This document shows positions 33,912-43,939 of a stretch of 64,000 nt of DNA, in pieces. The stretch is from Oscillospiraceae bacterium (GTDB taxonomy: Bacteria > Bacillota > Clostridia > Oscillospirales > Oscillospiraceae): contig JAGFXR010000001.1 of assembly GCA_017861365.1 (NCBI GenBank), forward strand, positions 108,396 to 172,395, given 5' to 3'. Within the stretch, counting starts at the first letter, position 1. Each line of letters starts with the position of its first letter. The notes under the pieces were generated by a model that worked only from the letters and a program-made list of their open reading frames with translations, searched no databases and was not told the DNA's origin. Made by a program: the position numbers and the translations under genes.

Positions 33912-34298
33912 ATGCTGTCCTTTGAAGAAATGGGAGATCTGCTCGATGAGATTGCGGAGGAATTTCCGGAGGAATTTTACCGTGAGCTTAACGGCGGAAT
34001 TTTGCTGCTGCCGGAAGCCCTTCCCGACCCGGACTTTCCTCCGGGGGAACTGTATATTTTAGGGGAATATTGCCGGGAGTGGGGTATGGGAAGGTTTATC
34101 AATCTCTATTACGGTTCCTTTGCCGCGCTGTTTGCAGATGCCGATTTGGACGAGCTGCGCGATGAGCTGAAGAAAACCCTGGCCCATGAGTTTACCCACC
34201 ATGTGGAGAGCTTGGCTGGTGAACGGGGACTGGAAATCCGGGATGAGGAGGAGCTGGAGGGCTATCGGTCAGAGTATCGGACGGAGTCAAAGGACTGA
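33912..34298 (+). CDS. Small zincin-like metallopeptidase family protein
   Basis: 128 aa from the ATG at 33912 behind GGAGGGATTT. An upstream TTG start lacks a ribosome binding site. Near residue 92 is HEFTHH, the HExxH zinc motif with catalytic Glu. The overall size and the preceding LYYGSFAAL strand fit the minimal zincins (PF06262/DUF1025 type). Substrate unknown. It lies 65 nt before an aldehyde dehydrogenase and may be cotranscribed with it. Confidence 0.8.
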   Translation: MLSFEEMGDLLDEIAEEFPEEFYRELNGGILLLPEALPDPDFPPGELYILGEYCREWGMGRFINLYYGSFAALFADADLDELRDELKKTLAHEFTHHVESLAGERGLEIRDEEELEGYRSEYRTESKD

Positions 34299-34363
34299 TG
34301 ATGAGATATGACAGTCTATGAACAGTACAGCATCGAATTGATCAAAGAAAATGGAGGAATCGT

Positions 34364-35731
34364 ATGCTGATTCAGGAGCTGGTGGCCGCCCAGCGGGAAC
34401 ACTTTCGCAGCGGCGTGACTTTGGATCCGGACTACCGCGCAACCGCGCTTCTTCTTTTGCACAACGCCATTTTGAAACAGGAAAAGGAACTGTGCGCCGC
34501 GCTGCGGGAGGATCTTGGAAAAAGTGTTTCGGAGAGCTATATGACGGAAATTGGAATGATTCTGTCGGAGCTAACCTGCCAGATTAATCACGTAAAGCGG
34601 TGGAGCCGCCCCTGGAGAAGGCACACGCCGCTGGCCCAATTCTGGGCCAAAAGCTATGAGTTGCCCAGCCCCTATGGCTGTGTTCTGGTGATGAGCCCCT
34701 GGAATTATCCTCTTCAGCTGTCGCTGGAGCCTGCCATTGACGCTATCGCGGCGGGGAACACTGTGGTGATCAAGCCCAGCGCCTATGCGCCCGCCACAAG
34801 CGCGGCCATCAAAAGCCTGATAGGCGGCCTGTTTGATCCTGCGTACGCGGCGGTGGTGGAAGGCGGACGGGAGGTCAACACGGGACTGCTGGACGAGCCT
34901 TTTGACTACATCTTTTTCACAGGGGGGAAGACGGTAGGACGGCAGGTGATGCAACGGGCGGCGGCGCGGCTCACCCCGGTGACGCTGGAGCTGGGCGGGA
35001 AGAGTCCCTGTATTGTGGAGGAGAGCGCAAATCTCAAGGTTGCTGCCCAGCGGATTGCCTTCGGAAAATTTTTAAATGTGGGACAAACCTGCGTCGCGCC
35101 GGATTACCTGCTGGTACAAAGCAGTGTGAAGGAGAGGTTTCTCCCCCTGCTGTTCCGGGCCATCGAGGCTCAATACGGCACGAAGCCGCTGGAGAATCCG
35201 GACTACGGCAGCATCATCAACCGGAAGCATTTTGAACGGATCACCGCCCTGTATGAACATCAGCCGCTGCTGTTTGGAGGGGAGCGGGACGAAGCGGCTC
35301 TGCGCATCGCGCCGACCGTGCTGGAGGCGACCCTGTCCAGTCCCGCTATGGGAGAGGAAATTTTCGGCCCTGTTTTGCCCGTTCTCACCTTTGACCGTGT
35401 GGAGGAGCTGCCGGCGCTGGTGGAGGAAAACCCGACGCCGCTGGCATGTTACCTGTTCACCGAACGGGCGGAGGTCAAGAAGCGGCTGCTGGACGGGATT
35501 TCCTTCGGCGGCGGATGTGTCAACGATACCATTATCCATCTGGCCACGTCGGAGATGGGGTTTGGCGGCGTGGGACAGAGCGGTATGGGAGCGTATCATG
35601 GGAAGAAAGGTTTCGATACCTTTACCCATGTGAAGAGCATTGTGGATAAGAACACCCTGATTGATCTCAAGATGCGGTATCAGCCTTATTCCAATCAAAA
35701 ACTGCGGCTGATCCGCCAATTTTTAAAGTAG
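34364..35731 (+). CDS. Aldehyde dehydrogenase, class 3 (ALDH3)-like
   Basis: 455 aa. NAD(P)-binding and catalytic motifs are intact: SPWNYPLQLSLEPAIDAIAAG region, Glu209 in TLELGGKSPCIV, catalytic Cys243 in NVGQTCVAPDY and EEIFGPVLPV. Short length and the terminal GMGAYHGKKGFDTF segment point to ALDH3, which oxidises fatty or aromatic aldehydes. It is cytosolic or loosely membrane-associated through the basic C-terminus. The aldehyde made by the upstream diamine aminotransferase is one possible substrate, but the gene is not adjacent to it. Confidence 0.92.
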   Translation: MLIQELVAAQREHFRSGVTLDPDYRATALLLLHNAILKQEKELCAALREDLGKSVSESYMTEIGMILSELTCQINHVKRWSRPWRRHTPLAQFWAKSYELPSPYGCVLVMSPWNYPLQLSLEPAIDAIAAGNTVVIKPSAYAPATSAAIKSLIGGLFDPAYAAVVEGGREVNTGLLDEPFDYIFFTGGKTVGRQVMQRAAARLTPVTLELGGKSPCIVEESANLKVAAQRIAFGKFLNVGQTCVAPDYLLVQSSVKERFLPLLFRAIEAQYGTKPLENPDYGSIINRKHFERITALYEHQPLLFGGERDEAALRIAPTVLEATLSSPAMGEEIFGPVLPVLTFDRVEELPALVEENPTPLACYLFTERAEVKKRLLDGISFGGGCVNDTIIHLATSEMGFGGVGQSGMGAYHGKKGFDTFTHVKSIVDKNTLIDLKMRYQPYSNQKLRLIRQFLK

Positions 35732-35775
35732 CGTTCCAATGGAATCAAAGGTGAACGGCGGGCTTTTCGACAGTA

Positions 35776-35809
35776 AAAGCCGCCTCTGCTGAAAAACAGA
35801 GGCGGCTTT
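35776..35809. terminator. Bidirectional terminator between ALDH and gapA
   Basis: 13-bp perfect arms (35776-35788 and 35797-35809) flanked by A and T tracts. Confidence 0.8.
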
Positions 35810-35823
35810 CCTGCGGAAGTCTC

Positions 35824-36864
<1,041 letters not shown>

Positions 36865-37136
36865 TCAGCAATGGCGTTTTGCAGCGAGACCGAAAAACGC
36901 ATTCTTATTATAGACGATGATTTCAGGAAAGAAAAGAGCTTTTGGTGTTTTTGTCAAATCGAATTTCCTGAAATGTGACAGGATGGAACACCATTGTCTA
37001 AAATGTGTGTTTTGCCTTTAAATGGCTTGTGACTTTTCAAATTGTCGGGTATAATATAATCCAATTTCAGCAATCTATGTTCAGCCAGCCGTTGAGTTCC
37101 GCACGAGGAAACGACTGCATGCTTTGAGGTGAGAGA

Positions 37137-38204
37137 GTGAATTTTGATAGTGCCCTGTTCAATGAACTGTTTAGCCGGTTTCCAGAACCCATGGTCTTTG
37201 TTTCTGTGAACACGGTTCAATATTATAATCCGGCCGCCCTGTCATCTTTCCCGTCGCTGGCAACCAGCAACTCAATTCCAATGGAATTAATGACCGTGGC
37301 GGTGCTGCCCGGGGACGGGATCTGCACATGTACCGTGGGAGGACATTCCTTTTCCGCGATGGCATATCCGATGGAAAACGGACGGCTGGTGGTACTCCGT
37401 CCCGCCCACAAACACCAAAAGGCCAGCCTTCCCCTTCAGCTCCGGGTGCAAATTACCAATTTATTTGGAGCCGCGCAGCTTCTGGGAGAAAAGGCGGTTG
37501 AATTTGGTACGGAGGAAAAGCTGCCAGAGCTCGCTATTCTCAATCAGGGGCTTTATCGTCTGCTGAGGCTGACCCAGAGCCTGGAGCTGATGGAGGAGCT
37601 GTCTCAGGATCAGCCGCTGCGCTTCAGAAGCGCCCCCATGGATCTGGCCGGGCTTTGCCATCGGTTGACAAACGGGGTATCCTCGCTTGTCAGCCAGTCC
37701 GGGGGCAAGTTTTGCTACGAGAGCAGCATCGCTTCTGTTCTCACGTGGGGAGACAGCGAGCTGCTTCAGATTATGCTGCTTCATTTAATTTCCAACGCGC
37801 TGAAGGCCGCCGGTACGGAAGGCGAGGCGGGGATGCGGCTGACGCGGATTGAAAACAGATGTGTGATTAACATCTGGGACCGCGGACCGGGTCTGGACGT
37901 GACGACGATGACAGAGCTGTTTGAAAGCTCGGACAGTCAGGATGGCGTACTGGGAAAAGGCCTGGGCCTGGGACTGCAAATTGTGCGGCGCATCGCGGTG
38001 CTCCATGGCGGAACGATTTTAATGGAGGGCAGAAAGGGAATCGGCGTCCGGGTTACGATTTCCCTTCCTATTGTCCCCATACAGGATGTGCCGCTGGAGA
38101 CGCCGAAGCTCCAGATGGATGTCAGCGGTGGGTTTCCGCTGCTTCTGGTGCAGCTATCCGATGCGTTATCCTATGAATCCTTTTCCCCGCTGGATGTATA
38201 TTAA
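37137..38204 (+). CDS. Histidine-kinase-like protein lacking the phospho-acceptor histidine
   Basis: 355 aa from a GTG at 37137 with GAGGTG 5 nt upstream. Residues 1-90 resemble a PAS-like module. The dimerisation helix reads LPLQLRVQITNLFGAAQLL, where a His would be expected in a normal H-box. The ATPase domain is intact: LLHLISNALKAA (N box), DRGPGL (G1) and GKGLGLGLQIVRR (G2). No membrane segments and no adjacent response regulator. It may be a soluble ATP-binding regulator or a degenerate kinase. Confidence 0.75.
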   Translation: MNFDSALFNELFSRFPEPMVFVSVNTVQYYNPAALSSFPSLATSNSIPMELMTVAVLPGDGICTCTVGGHSFSAMAYPMENGRLVVLRPAHKHQKASLPLQLRVQITNLFGAAQLLGEKAVEFGTEEKLPELAILNQGLYRLLRLTQSLELMEELSQDQPLRFRSAPMDLAGLCHRLTNGVSSLVSQSGGKFCYESSIASVLTWGDSELLQIMLLHLISNALKAAGTEGEAGMRLTRIENRCVINIWDRGPGLDVTTMTELFESSDSQDGVLGKGLGLGLQIVRRIAVLHGGTILMEGRKGIGVRVTISLPIVPIQDVPLETPKLQMDVSGGFPLLLVQLSDALSYESFSPLDVY

Positions 38205-38251
38205 TCAACATGAGACAGTTGAAAAACAGCGTTGCTCCACGATCACACACA

Positions 38252-38300
38252 AAAAAATGCGCTTTGATTGGCTTTTAGGCCGGTTCAATGCGCATTTTTT
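38252..38300. terminator. Bidirectional terminator
   Basis: AAAAAATGCGC pairs with GCGCATTTTTT around an inner stem, with T-runs on both strands. It ends the kinase-like gene (plus) and the SDR operon (minus). Confidence 0.75.
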
Positions 38301-38367
38301 ATATCCAAAGCCGCGCTTTGTACCGATGAAGCGGGTGATGGGCCATTGCGTAACAGGGCAAGGCGTT

Positions 38368-39087
38368 TCAGAAAATGATCAGGCCGCCGTTGGGCGCCAG
38401 CACCTGACCGGTCAGAAAGCTGCCGCCGTCTGAGGCCAGAAAGGCGATGGAGGCGGCCACATCGTCTGGAACGCCAATGCGGCCGAGAGGGGTCTCCTGT
38501 GCCAGCGCGTCCAGGGAGGCGCGGTCCAGACCGGCGTTCATTTCGGTATCGATGACGCCGGGAGCGACGCAGTTAACCGTAATGCCGGAGGGGCCGAGTT
38601 CCTTGGCCAAGGCCTTCGTCAGCGCGATGACCGCGCCCTTGGATGCGGAATAAGCTGTCTCGCAGGAGGCGCCAACCTGGCCCCACATGGAGGAAACGGT
38701 AATGATTTTCCCAGACTTGTAGTGGACAAAATGGGGAATGACAGAACGGCATGCATGGAATACGCCGTCCGTGTTGACGGAAAAAATCCGCTTCCACGCC
38801 GTGACCGGCATTTGGTCGAGCAGTCCCGTCCATGAAACACCTGCGTTGCAGACCAGGAGGTGAAGCTGACCGAATTGGTCAATGACCTGCCTGATCATAG
38901 ACTCGGTTTCCTCAGCATTGGCAATGTCTGCGCTCACCGCGATACCCCCTAGCTCCGCCGCAAGCGCTTCGGCCTTTTCACGGGACCGATAGTAATGGAT
39001 TGCAACCTGGTAGCCGTCCTTGGCCAGCCTGCGGGCGGCGGCGGAACCGATGCCGCCCGCGCCTCCGGTGATCAGCGCGGTTTTCAT
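38368..39087 (-). CDS. Short-chain dehydrogenase/reductase (FabG-like)
   Basis: 239 aa from the ATG at 39087, overlapping the hydrolase stop by ATGA. The Rossmann start is ALITGGAGGIGSAAARRLA. NAG and catalytic residues appear in LLVCNAGVSW, TVSSMWG and YSASKGAV. GGSFLTGQVLAPNGG at the end is FabG-like. NAD(P)H-dependent oxidoreductase; a housekeeping FabG is possible, but the gene is not within a fatty-acid cluster. It pairs with an esterase. Confidence 0.88.
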   Translation of the reverse strand: MKTALITGGAGGIGSAAARRLAKDGYQVAIHYYRSREKAEALAAELGGIAVSADIANAEETESMIRQVIDQFGQLHLLVCNAGVSWTGLLDQMPVTAWKRIFSVNTDGVFHACRSVIPHFVHYKSGKIITVSSMWGQVGASCETAYSASKGAVIALTKALAKELGPSGITVNCVAPGVIDTEMNAGLDRASLDALAQETPLGRIGVPDDVAASIAFLASDGGSFLTGQVLAPNGGLIIF

Positions 39088-39905
39088 TGCAGCCCCTTCA
39101 GCCACTCGACGCAGAGGCCGTGCCAGGTAGCGGCATGAGGATTCACACGGGTTTCGTCAAAGGCACTGTCCGGCGTGGCAAGTCCCATGGCGTGGGGGCC
39201 GTCGGCGTAGATATGCAGCTCGCATGAGACGTTGCAGCCGCGCAGGGCATTGGCGTACAGCAGGCTGTTTTCCATAGGGACGGTGCCGTCGTTGTAGGTG
39301 CACCAGAGAAACGTGGGAGGATTGCTTGGAGTGACGCTGGTTTCCAGAGAGAGCGCGGGGGGGCGCTGCGCTGTTTTGCCCAGCAGGTTGGAAAAGCTTT
39401 TGACGCTGCCGAAGGGCTCACGGGTGGTGATCACCGGATAGCAGAGAATGGCGGCATCGGGCCACACGTCTCCCGGCTGGAGTGCCAGGGTTTCACCAAT
39501 GACGGGCAGATCAAACAGATTGGAAAGGCAGCCGGCCAGATGACCTCCGGCGGAGAAGCCGCACACAGCCACCCGGCGGATTCCGTATTTATCCGCATTG
39601 CGGTGGATAAAGTCAACACAGGCGGCGGCCTCCAGCAGTGCCTGGGGGAAGCGGTCCGGCGCCACGCTGTAATCCAGGACAAACGCCTGCATGCCCGCAT
39701 TCAAAAAAGCCAGCGCCACTGGCTCCGCTTCACTGGGCGCAGTCATGGAGTAGCCGCCGCCGGGGAGAATCAGCACCGCCCAGCGCCCTTGCTGATCTCC
39801 TACCAGCTGGCGGTTCGGCCGCGCGTAAGCCCGCAGGCGGATACTGGTTTGGCTCTCCGGGAGCCTGGGATTGATTTCCGCGCGGGAAAACTGTTCGTAG
39901 AGCAT
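39084..39905 (-). CDS. Alpha/beta hydrolase (esterase/lipase family)
   Basis: 273 aa. The oxyanion region is LILPGGGYSMTAPSEAEP, the nucleophile elbow is VCGFSAGGHLAG, the acid and base are in the TFLWCTYNDGTVP and DGPHAMGL segments. It resembles acetyl-xylan/feruloyl-type esterases and HSL-like hydrolases. No signal peptide, so cytosolic. It forms a two-gene operon with the SDR; the substrate is unknown. Confidence 0.88.
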   Translation of the reverse strand: MLYEQFSRAEINPRLPESQTSIRLRAYARPNRQLVGDQQGRWAVLILPGGGYSMTAPSEAEPVALAFLNAGMQAFVLDYSVAPDRFPQALLEAAACVDFIHRNADKYGIRRVAVCGFSAGGHLAGCLSNLFDLPVIGETLALQPGDVWPDAAILCYPVITTREPFGSVKSFSNLLGKTAQRPPALSLETSVTPSNPPTFLWCTYNDGTVPMENSLLYANALRGCNVSCELHIYADGPHAMGLATPDSAFDETRVNPHAATWHGLCVEWLKGLQ

Positions 39906-39922
39906 GGAAACCTCCTCAGGTT

Positions 39923-39954
39923 AAAAAAGGGCCGTTGCAATCGCAACAGCCCTT
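39923..39954 (-). terminator. Terminator separating the two SDR operons
   Basis: 12-bp arms with one mismatch (39927-39938 and 39943-39954), followed on the minus strand by TTTTTT. It ends the cupin-SDR transcript. Confidence 0.75.
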
Positions 39955-39977
39955 CGATGTGATAACGCTTTTGTCAA

Positions 39978-40763
39978 TTAGCCGATTGCGTTCAGGCCGC
40001 CGTCGGGATAGATGGAGGAGCCGGTGATAAAGTCGGAAGCGGAGGAAGCGAGGAACACGGCGGGGCCGGCGCAATCCTCAGGCACACCGATACGCATGGC
40101 GGGCATCCCGCCGGCGATGCCGTCGCGCACTTTGGGATCGTCGGGCAGAATGCCGACCATCATCGGAGTATAGGTAATGGTGGGTCCGATGAGGTTGACC
40201 TGAATGTTGGGACGCAGGTCGGAGGCATAGGCCTTGGTCAGCATCTCGACAGCACCCTTGGTGGAACAGTAGCCCACGTTGCCGCCGCCGCCGTTGGCCA
40301 CGGCGCGGATGCCGCGGACGGAGCCGATGTTGATGATCTTGCCGTGGATGTCATGATCCTTCATAAACTTGCCGAAGTGCTTGCAGGTGAGCATGACGGA
40401 TTTGACGTTGGCGTCAAACATCTGATCCCACACGTCGGAGGGGAATTCGGTGCCGGGGAACTTCTTGTTGAAGCCCTGAGAGTTGACCAGAATGTCAACG
40501 GTACCCATCTGAGCGACAGCGTCGTTGAGCAGGGCGACGACGTCGTCCTCCTTGGTGGCGTCGCCGGCATGGAACAGCACGTCCTCGCCGGAAGCATCCT
40601 TAATTTCCTGCTTTGCGCGCTCCAGAGCGTCGGTCTTGCGGGAGGAAATCAAAACCTGAGCGCCGGCCTCGGCCAGTCCCTGAGCGATTGCCTGGCCGAT
40701 ACCGCCGGCTCCGCCGACAACAACAGCCTTCTTACCGGTCAAATCGGTAAAATTCTTTGCCAT
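39978..40763 (-). CDS. Short-chain dehydrogenase/reductase (gluconate 5-dehydrogenase-like)
   Basis: 261 aa from the ATG at 40763 with AAAGGAG upstream. A TTG 9 nt earlier is less likely. Cofactor motif [14 protein letters not shown], then LVNSQGFN, catalytic Ser in INIGSVRG, and Tyr/Lys in GYCSTKGAV. SDFITGSSIYPDGGLNAIG closes the protein. It probably acts on a sugar acid or polyol with NAD(P). It lies 50 nt downstream of a cupin gene, which suggests a sugar-derived substrate. Confidence 0.87.
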   Translation of the reverse strand: MAKNFTDLTGKKAVVVGGAGGIGQAIAQGLAEAGAQVLISSRKTDALERAKQEIKDASGEDVLFHAGDATKEDDVVALLNDAVAQMGTVDILVNSQGFNKKFPGTEFPSDVWDQMFDANVKSVMLTCKHFGKFMKDHDIHGKIINIGSVRGIRAVANGGGGNVGYCSTKGAVEMLTKAYASDLRPNIQVNLIGPTITYTPMMVGILPDDPKVRDGIAGGMPAMRIGVPEDCAGPAVFLASSASDFITGSSIYPDGGLNAIG

Positions 40764-40815
40764 GATAATCAAACTCCTTTAACTTTTTGTTGAGAAAAAC
40801 AGCGTTGGGTTACAC

Positions 40816-41166
40816 TCAGCCCTGGGGCGGCAGCAGGCAGACCAGCATGTCGCAGATCGTGGTGCCGTTATTGATGATGCCCTTCTTGGTGCCGGGGCCG
40901 CAGTGGTAGGTGTCGCCGGGCATCAGAGTGGTCTTGGTGCCGTCATCGGTGGTAACCTCCATCTGACCGGAGATGATATAATAGATGGATTCCAGGGGGT
41001 TGGCGCCGAACTCGCAGCCGCCGCCCACCTCGAAATGAGACAGGCCGCAGACCAGCTTGCCGTCATTGACGTCCTGGGGATTGTGCAGACGGGTGGGAGT
41101 AACGCCGAAATGGCCGGGAGCCTCGTAAACCACAGCCTCATTGGCACGTACGATTTTATAGCTCAT
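40816..41166 (-). CDS. Cupin domain protein
   Basis: 116 aa from the ATG at 41166 with AAAGGA 8-9 nt upstream. Single cupin fold with LESIYYIISGQMEVTTDDG and LMPGDTYHCGPG. The usual first metal motif (HxH) is poorly conserved, as the equivalent region reads YYIISG. It could be an isomerase-like or ligand-binding partner of the SDR. Weak TTAG repeats (TTAGATGTTAGTTAGC on the minus strand near 41212-41227) lie upstream. Confidence 0.82.
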   Translation of the reverse strand: MSYKIVRANEAVVYEAPGHFGVTPTRLHNPQDVNDGKLVCGLSHFEVGGGCEFGANPLESIYYIISGQMEVTTDDGTKTTLMPGDTYHCGPGTKKGIINNGTTICDMLVCLLPPQG

Positions 41167-41404
41167 GTTGTTCATTCCTTTCAGATCAGTAAAATGACTA
41201 GAATAGACGGTTTGCTAACTAACATCTAAAGGATAGTGTAGCACACTCACTGGGAAAGTCAAGAGAGTTAATACAAAAACTCCAGAAGCGTCTTACAAAT
41301 TTTTGTGAATAATTTGGAAACATATCACATGGTTTGGCGGAAAAACAATTATATTGCATAAAAACTTATGGGGAAAAGCGCGAAAAATGATACCGCGCAT
41401 CAGG

Positions 41405-42313
41405 TCACGACGATCCGTGCGCTCTATTTGGGCGGATGATGGGGAGGGATTTCGGCTGATTTTCAATCACGGCGTGGGTGACGCTGCCTCCGAACTCTCC
41501 ATCCAGAGACCATCTGATAGGAGTCTGGCTGGTGACCTCCAGGCGGGAGGTATGGAGCAGACAGACCGCGCCTTCGCAGGCGGAAAAGGGCTGCATCAAA
41601 AAGCGGAGGATGGACTGGCGCTCCTGATAATTGGACGGGCGGCGGATCAGAACCGCCTCGAACAGACCGTCGTCCAGAGTGACGTGGACAGCGCGCAGAT
41701 TAAAAATGCCGCCCACCGAGGTAGTATTGCCCACCATGCCGAACAAAAATTCCCCGCTTAAAGTGCCGCCGTCATGGGAGATGGACAGTGGAATATTGCG
41801 CAGTGTGGGCAGGCTTTTGACTCCCTCCAGCACATACGCCAGATGACCCAGCGCCTTTTTGACCTCTTGAGGCGTGGCATAGGAGACATCGGCAAACGCG
41901 CCGAAGGCGGCAATGTAAACAAAGGGTTTCCCGTTGAAACGGCCCAGATCGCAGGGGCGCACCGTGCCTGTGGCCGCCAGCTTCGCCGCCGCCAGCACAT
42001 CCCGGGGAAGTTTTAGGCTCCGGGAAAAATCGTTGGTGGAGCCTGCCGGAATATAGCCCAGGGGAGGCGGAGCGGAGAGCTCCGTCAGGCCGGCGGTCAC
42101 CTCGCTTAGCGTGCCGTCTCCGCCGGCGCAGATGATGCGGTCGTACTGTTCCCCAATGATCCGGGTTATCTGCGCGGCGTCCTCGCGGCCCTGGGTGGGC
42201 CAGACCGTTGTGAGCCAGCCTTCTTTTGCAAAGCAATTCAGGATTTCAGGAAAATAACTCCGCAGACGGCTTTTCCCAGCCACCGGATTGAAAATAAAGA
42301 GCAGCTTTTTCAT
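41405..42313 (-). CDS. Diacylglycerol/lipid kinase family protein (DagK/YegS-like)
   Basis: 302 aa. The nucleotide motif IICAGGDGTLSEV and the GYIPAGSTNDFSRSL segment are diagnostic of the DAGK catalytic domain. FIFNPVAGKSR opens the protein, and the C-terminal domain contains the GEFLFGMVGNTTSVGG region. It phosphorylates diacylglycerol or a related lipid at the membrane, recycling phospholipid or lipoteichoic acid by-products. Monocistronic. Confidence 0.92.
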   Translation of the reverse strand: MKKLLFIFNPVAGKSRLRSYFPEILNCFAKEGWLTTVWPTQGREDAAQITRIIGEQYDRIICAGGDGTLSEVTAGLTELSAPPPLGYIPAGSTNDFSRSLKLPRDVLAAAKLAATGTVRPCDLGRFNGKPFVYIAAFGAFADVSYATPQEVKKALGHLAYVLEGVKSLPTLRNIPLSISHDGGTLSGEFLFGMVGNTTSVGGIFNLRAVHVTLDDGLFEAVLIRRPSNYQERQSILRFLMQPFSACEGAVCLLHTSRLEVTSQTPIRWSLDGEFGGSVTHAVIENQPKSLPIIRPNRAHGSS

Positions 42314-42547
42314 GACGAATCCCTTTCTGTCTACACTCGTTCGGGGTGGGGGAAAGCGTTTCAGGTTATCAACTATTATATCTCTCGTTTTCGTTGAAAT
42401 CCACCTTAAATTTTATTCTTCCTCGCGGGCGCGTCAATCATGCCCCGCAAAGCAGGATGTAAATTTTAAAATATTGTGTAAAGTAAAAATACGTGACAGC
42501 ATCACAGACAATGGAGCCGAAGCGTGCTGCACTCCTTATTATAAAGC

Positions 42548-42591
42548 AGGATGGGTCCGGAGCGCATGTTAACGCGCTCCGGACCCATCCT
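42548..42591 (-). terminator. Terminator of spoIIP
   Basis: 18-bp perfect GC-rich arms (42548-42565 and 42574-42591). The minus strand continues GCTTTATAA. Confidence 0.75.
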
Positions 42592-42610
42592 GTTTCAGGG
42601 GGGATGTTTG

Positions 42611-43822
42611 TTACGTTAAATCAAGCAGCACCTGCGCCGCGGAACGGGCAAACAGGCGGGCTCCGGCCAGAGCCTCCTGTAAAGTGTTTCCGTGGGTTCC
42701 GATCTCCACTAGGAAGGCGCCGACGCTGTAGCTCTGATTGTACCGTGATTTGCACAGCGCGATGGGACGTGCCAGTGTGGGATAAAGGTTATTCATGGAC
42801 TGCTGAATTTTCTCCGCAAAGGCCAGGTTTTCCCGCCAGTTGGGGTGCTCTTGCCCGTTGGCGTCGGTTCCGATGATTAAGTCCACCTGGGCGGTCTCCA
42901 CACCGTCGATGGTGGTGACGGTTTTGTAGATGGTTCCGTCGGAATCCGTCAAGGCGTCCCGGTGGAGGTCAATAATAATTTTAATGCTGGGGTATTGCTC
43001 CAGATAGGACTCAATGGCCTCCGCCGAACGGGAATACGCGCCGTTGTAATTGGGGTAGTCATAGTATTCGGTGTCATGAATGACGGAGATGCCCAGTTGA
43101 GTGAAAATGTCCGCCACCTCGTTGCCGACGCGAACAACACTGTAATTTTCATCCAGGGTGCGTGCGGTGCCGCTCTCCTCATACACGTCGGTGCCGTCCA
43201 TGGCATAGGACTCCGTGGTGTGAGTATGAATAATCAGAACCTGGGGCGAACCCTGGGAAAGATCCAATGAAAGCGGCTGCTTGAGCAGCGCGTCCACGTC
43301 GATGTCGTAGTCGGTATAGTTTTTGATGTAAATTCCGTCGGCGCAGTCGTAGCCGTCCGCAGAGACCGGTAAAATGGTTTTTGCCACGATGTTGGCGTTG
43401 GTGGCGCTATTCTGGGGGTTGGCCTCCGAGTCGTCCTCGCTGCTTTGAGAGGTGGTATCCGTATTGGTATCCGTCTGGGAGGCGTCCGACGTGTCGGTTT
43501 GAGCCGAGTCGTCCTGCGTTTGCTTGTCCGAATCTTGGGCTATGGAGGAAACTCCCGCCTGAAGACGAACCGATTGTCCCAGCAGCAGACTTTGCCAAGT
43601 GTCAAGCCCCGAAAGCGTACTGTCGCTGCTCCCTCCGGTACCCAGCTCCAGAGACAGAGCCGTGGTGACAAAGTCGGCGCTTTGCCCTAGAGTTTGTCCC
43701 AGATCACTGACAGCAGGCAGATCCGCTGTTAGCCAGACCATCCAGAGAGCCGAAAGCGTCAGGCAAAGCGCCAGGCCCCGACGGGCAATTTTGCGGATGG
43801 GATGCAGGGGTGCTTTCTTCAT
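42611..43822 (-). CDS. spoIIP: Stage II sporulation protein P
   Basis: 403 aa from the ATG at 43822, the best-placed of several in-frame starts behind AAAGGAAAAGG. One N-terminal membrane helix, then a long Ser/Thr/Asp/Gln linker, then the amidase/endopeptidase domain: VLIIHTHTTESY, IIIDLHRDAL, and FLVEIGTHGNT, which carry the zinc ligands and catalytic Glu. SpoIIP degrades septal peptidoglycan during engulfment. It is direct evidence of a sporulating organism. A sigma-E type promoter is expected but was not resolved. Confidence 0.92.
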   Translation of the reverse strand: MKKAPLHPIRKIARRGLALCLTLSALWMVWLTADLPAVSDLGQTLGQSADFVTTALSLELGTGGSSDSTLSGLDTWQSLLLGQSVRLQAGVSSIAQDSDKQTQDDSAQTDTSDASQTDTNTDTTSQSSEDDSEANPQNSATNANIVAKTILPVSADGYDCADGIYIKNYTDYDIDVDALLKQPLSLDLSQGSPQVLIIHTHTTESYAMDGTDVYEESGTARTLDENYSVVRVGNEVADIFTQLGISVIHDTEYYDYPNYNGAYSRSAEAIESYLEQYPSIKIIIDLHRDALTDSDGTIYKTVTTIDGVETAQVDLIIGTDANGQEHPNWRENLAFAEKIQQSMNNLYPTLARPIALCKSRYNQSYSVGAFLVEIGTHGNTLQEALAGARLFARSAAQVLLDLT

Positions 43823-43939
43823 ATCCATCATCCTTTTCCTTTGTTCAGTGTGGTAAAGCATATGCGGTGCAGCGGACAAATATGAGCGCGGACGGAAGAA
43901 TCTCCCGTCCGCGCTCTATCAACATAATAAATATTGTGC

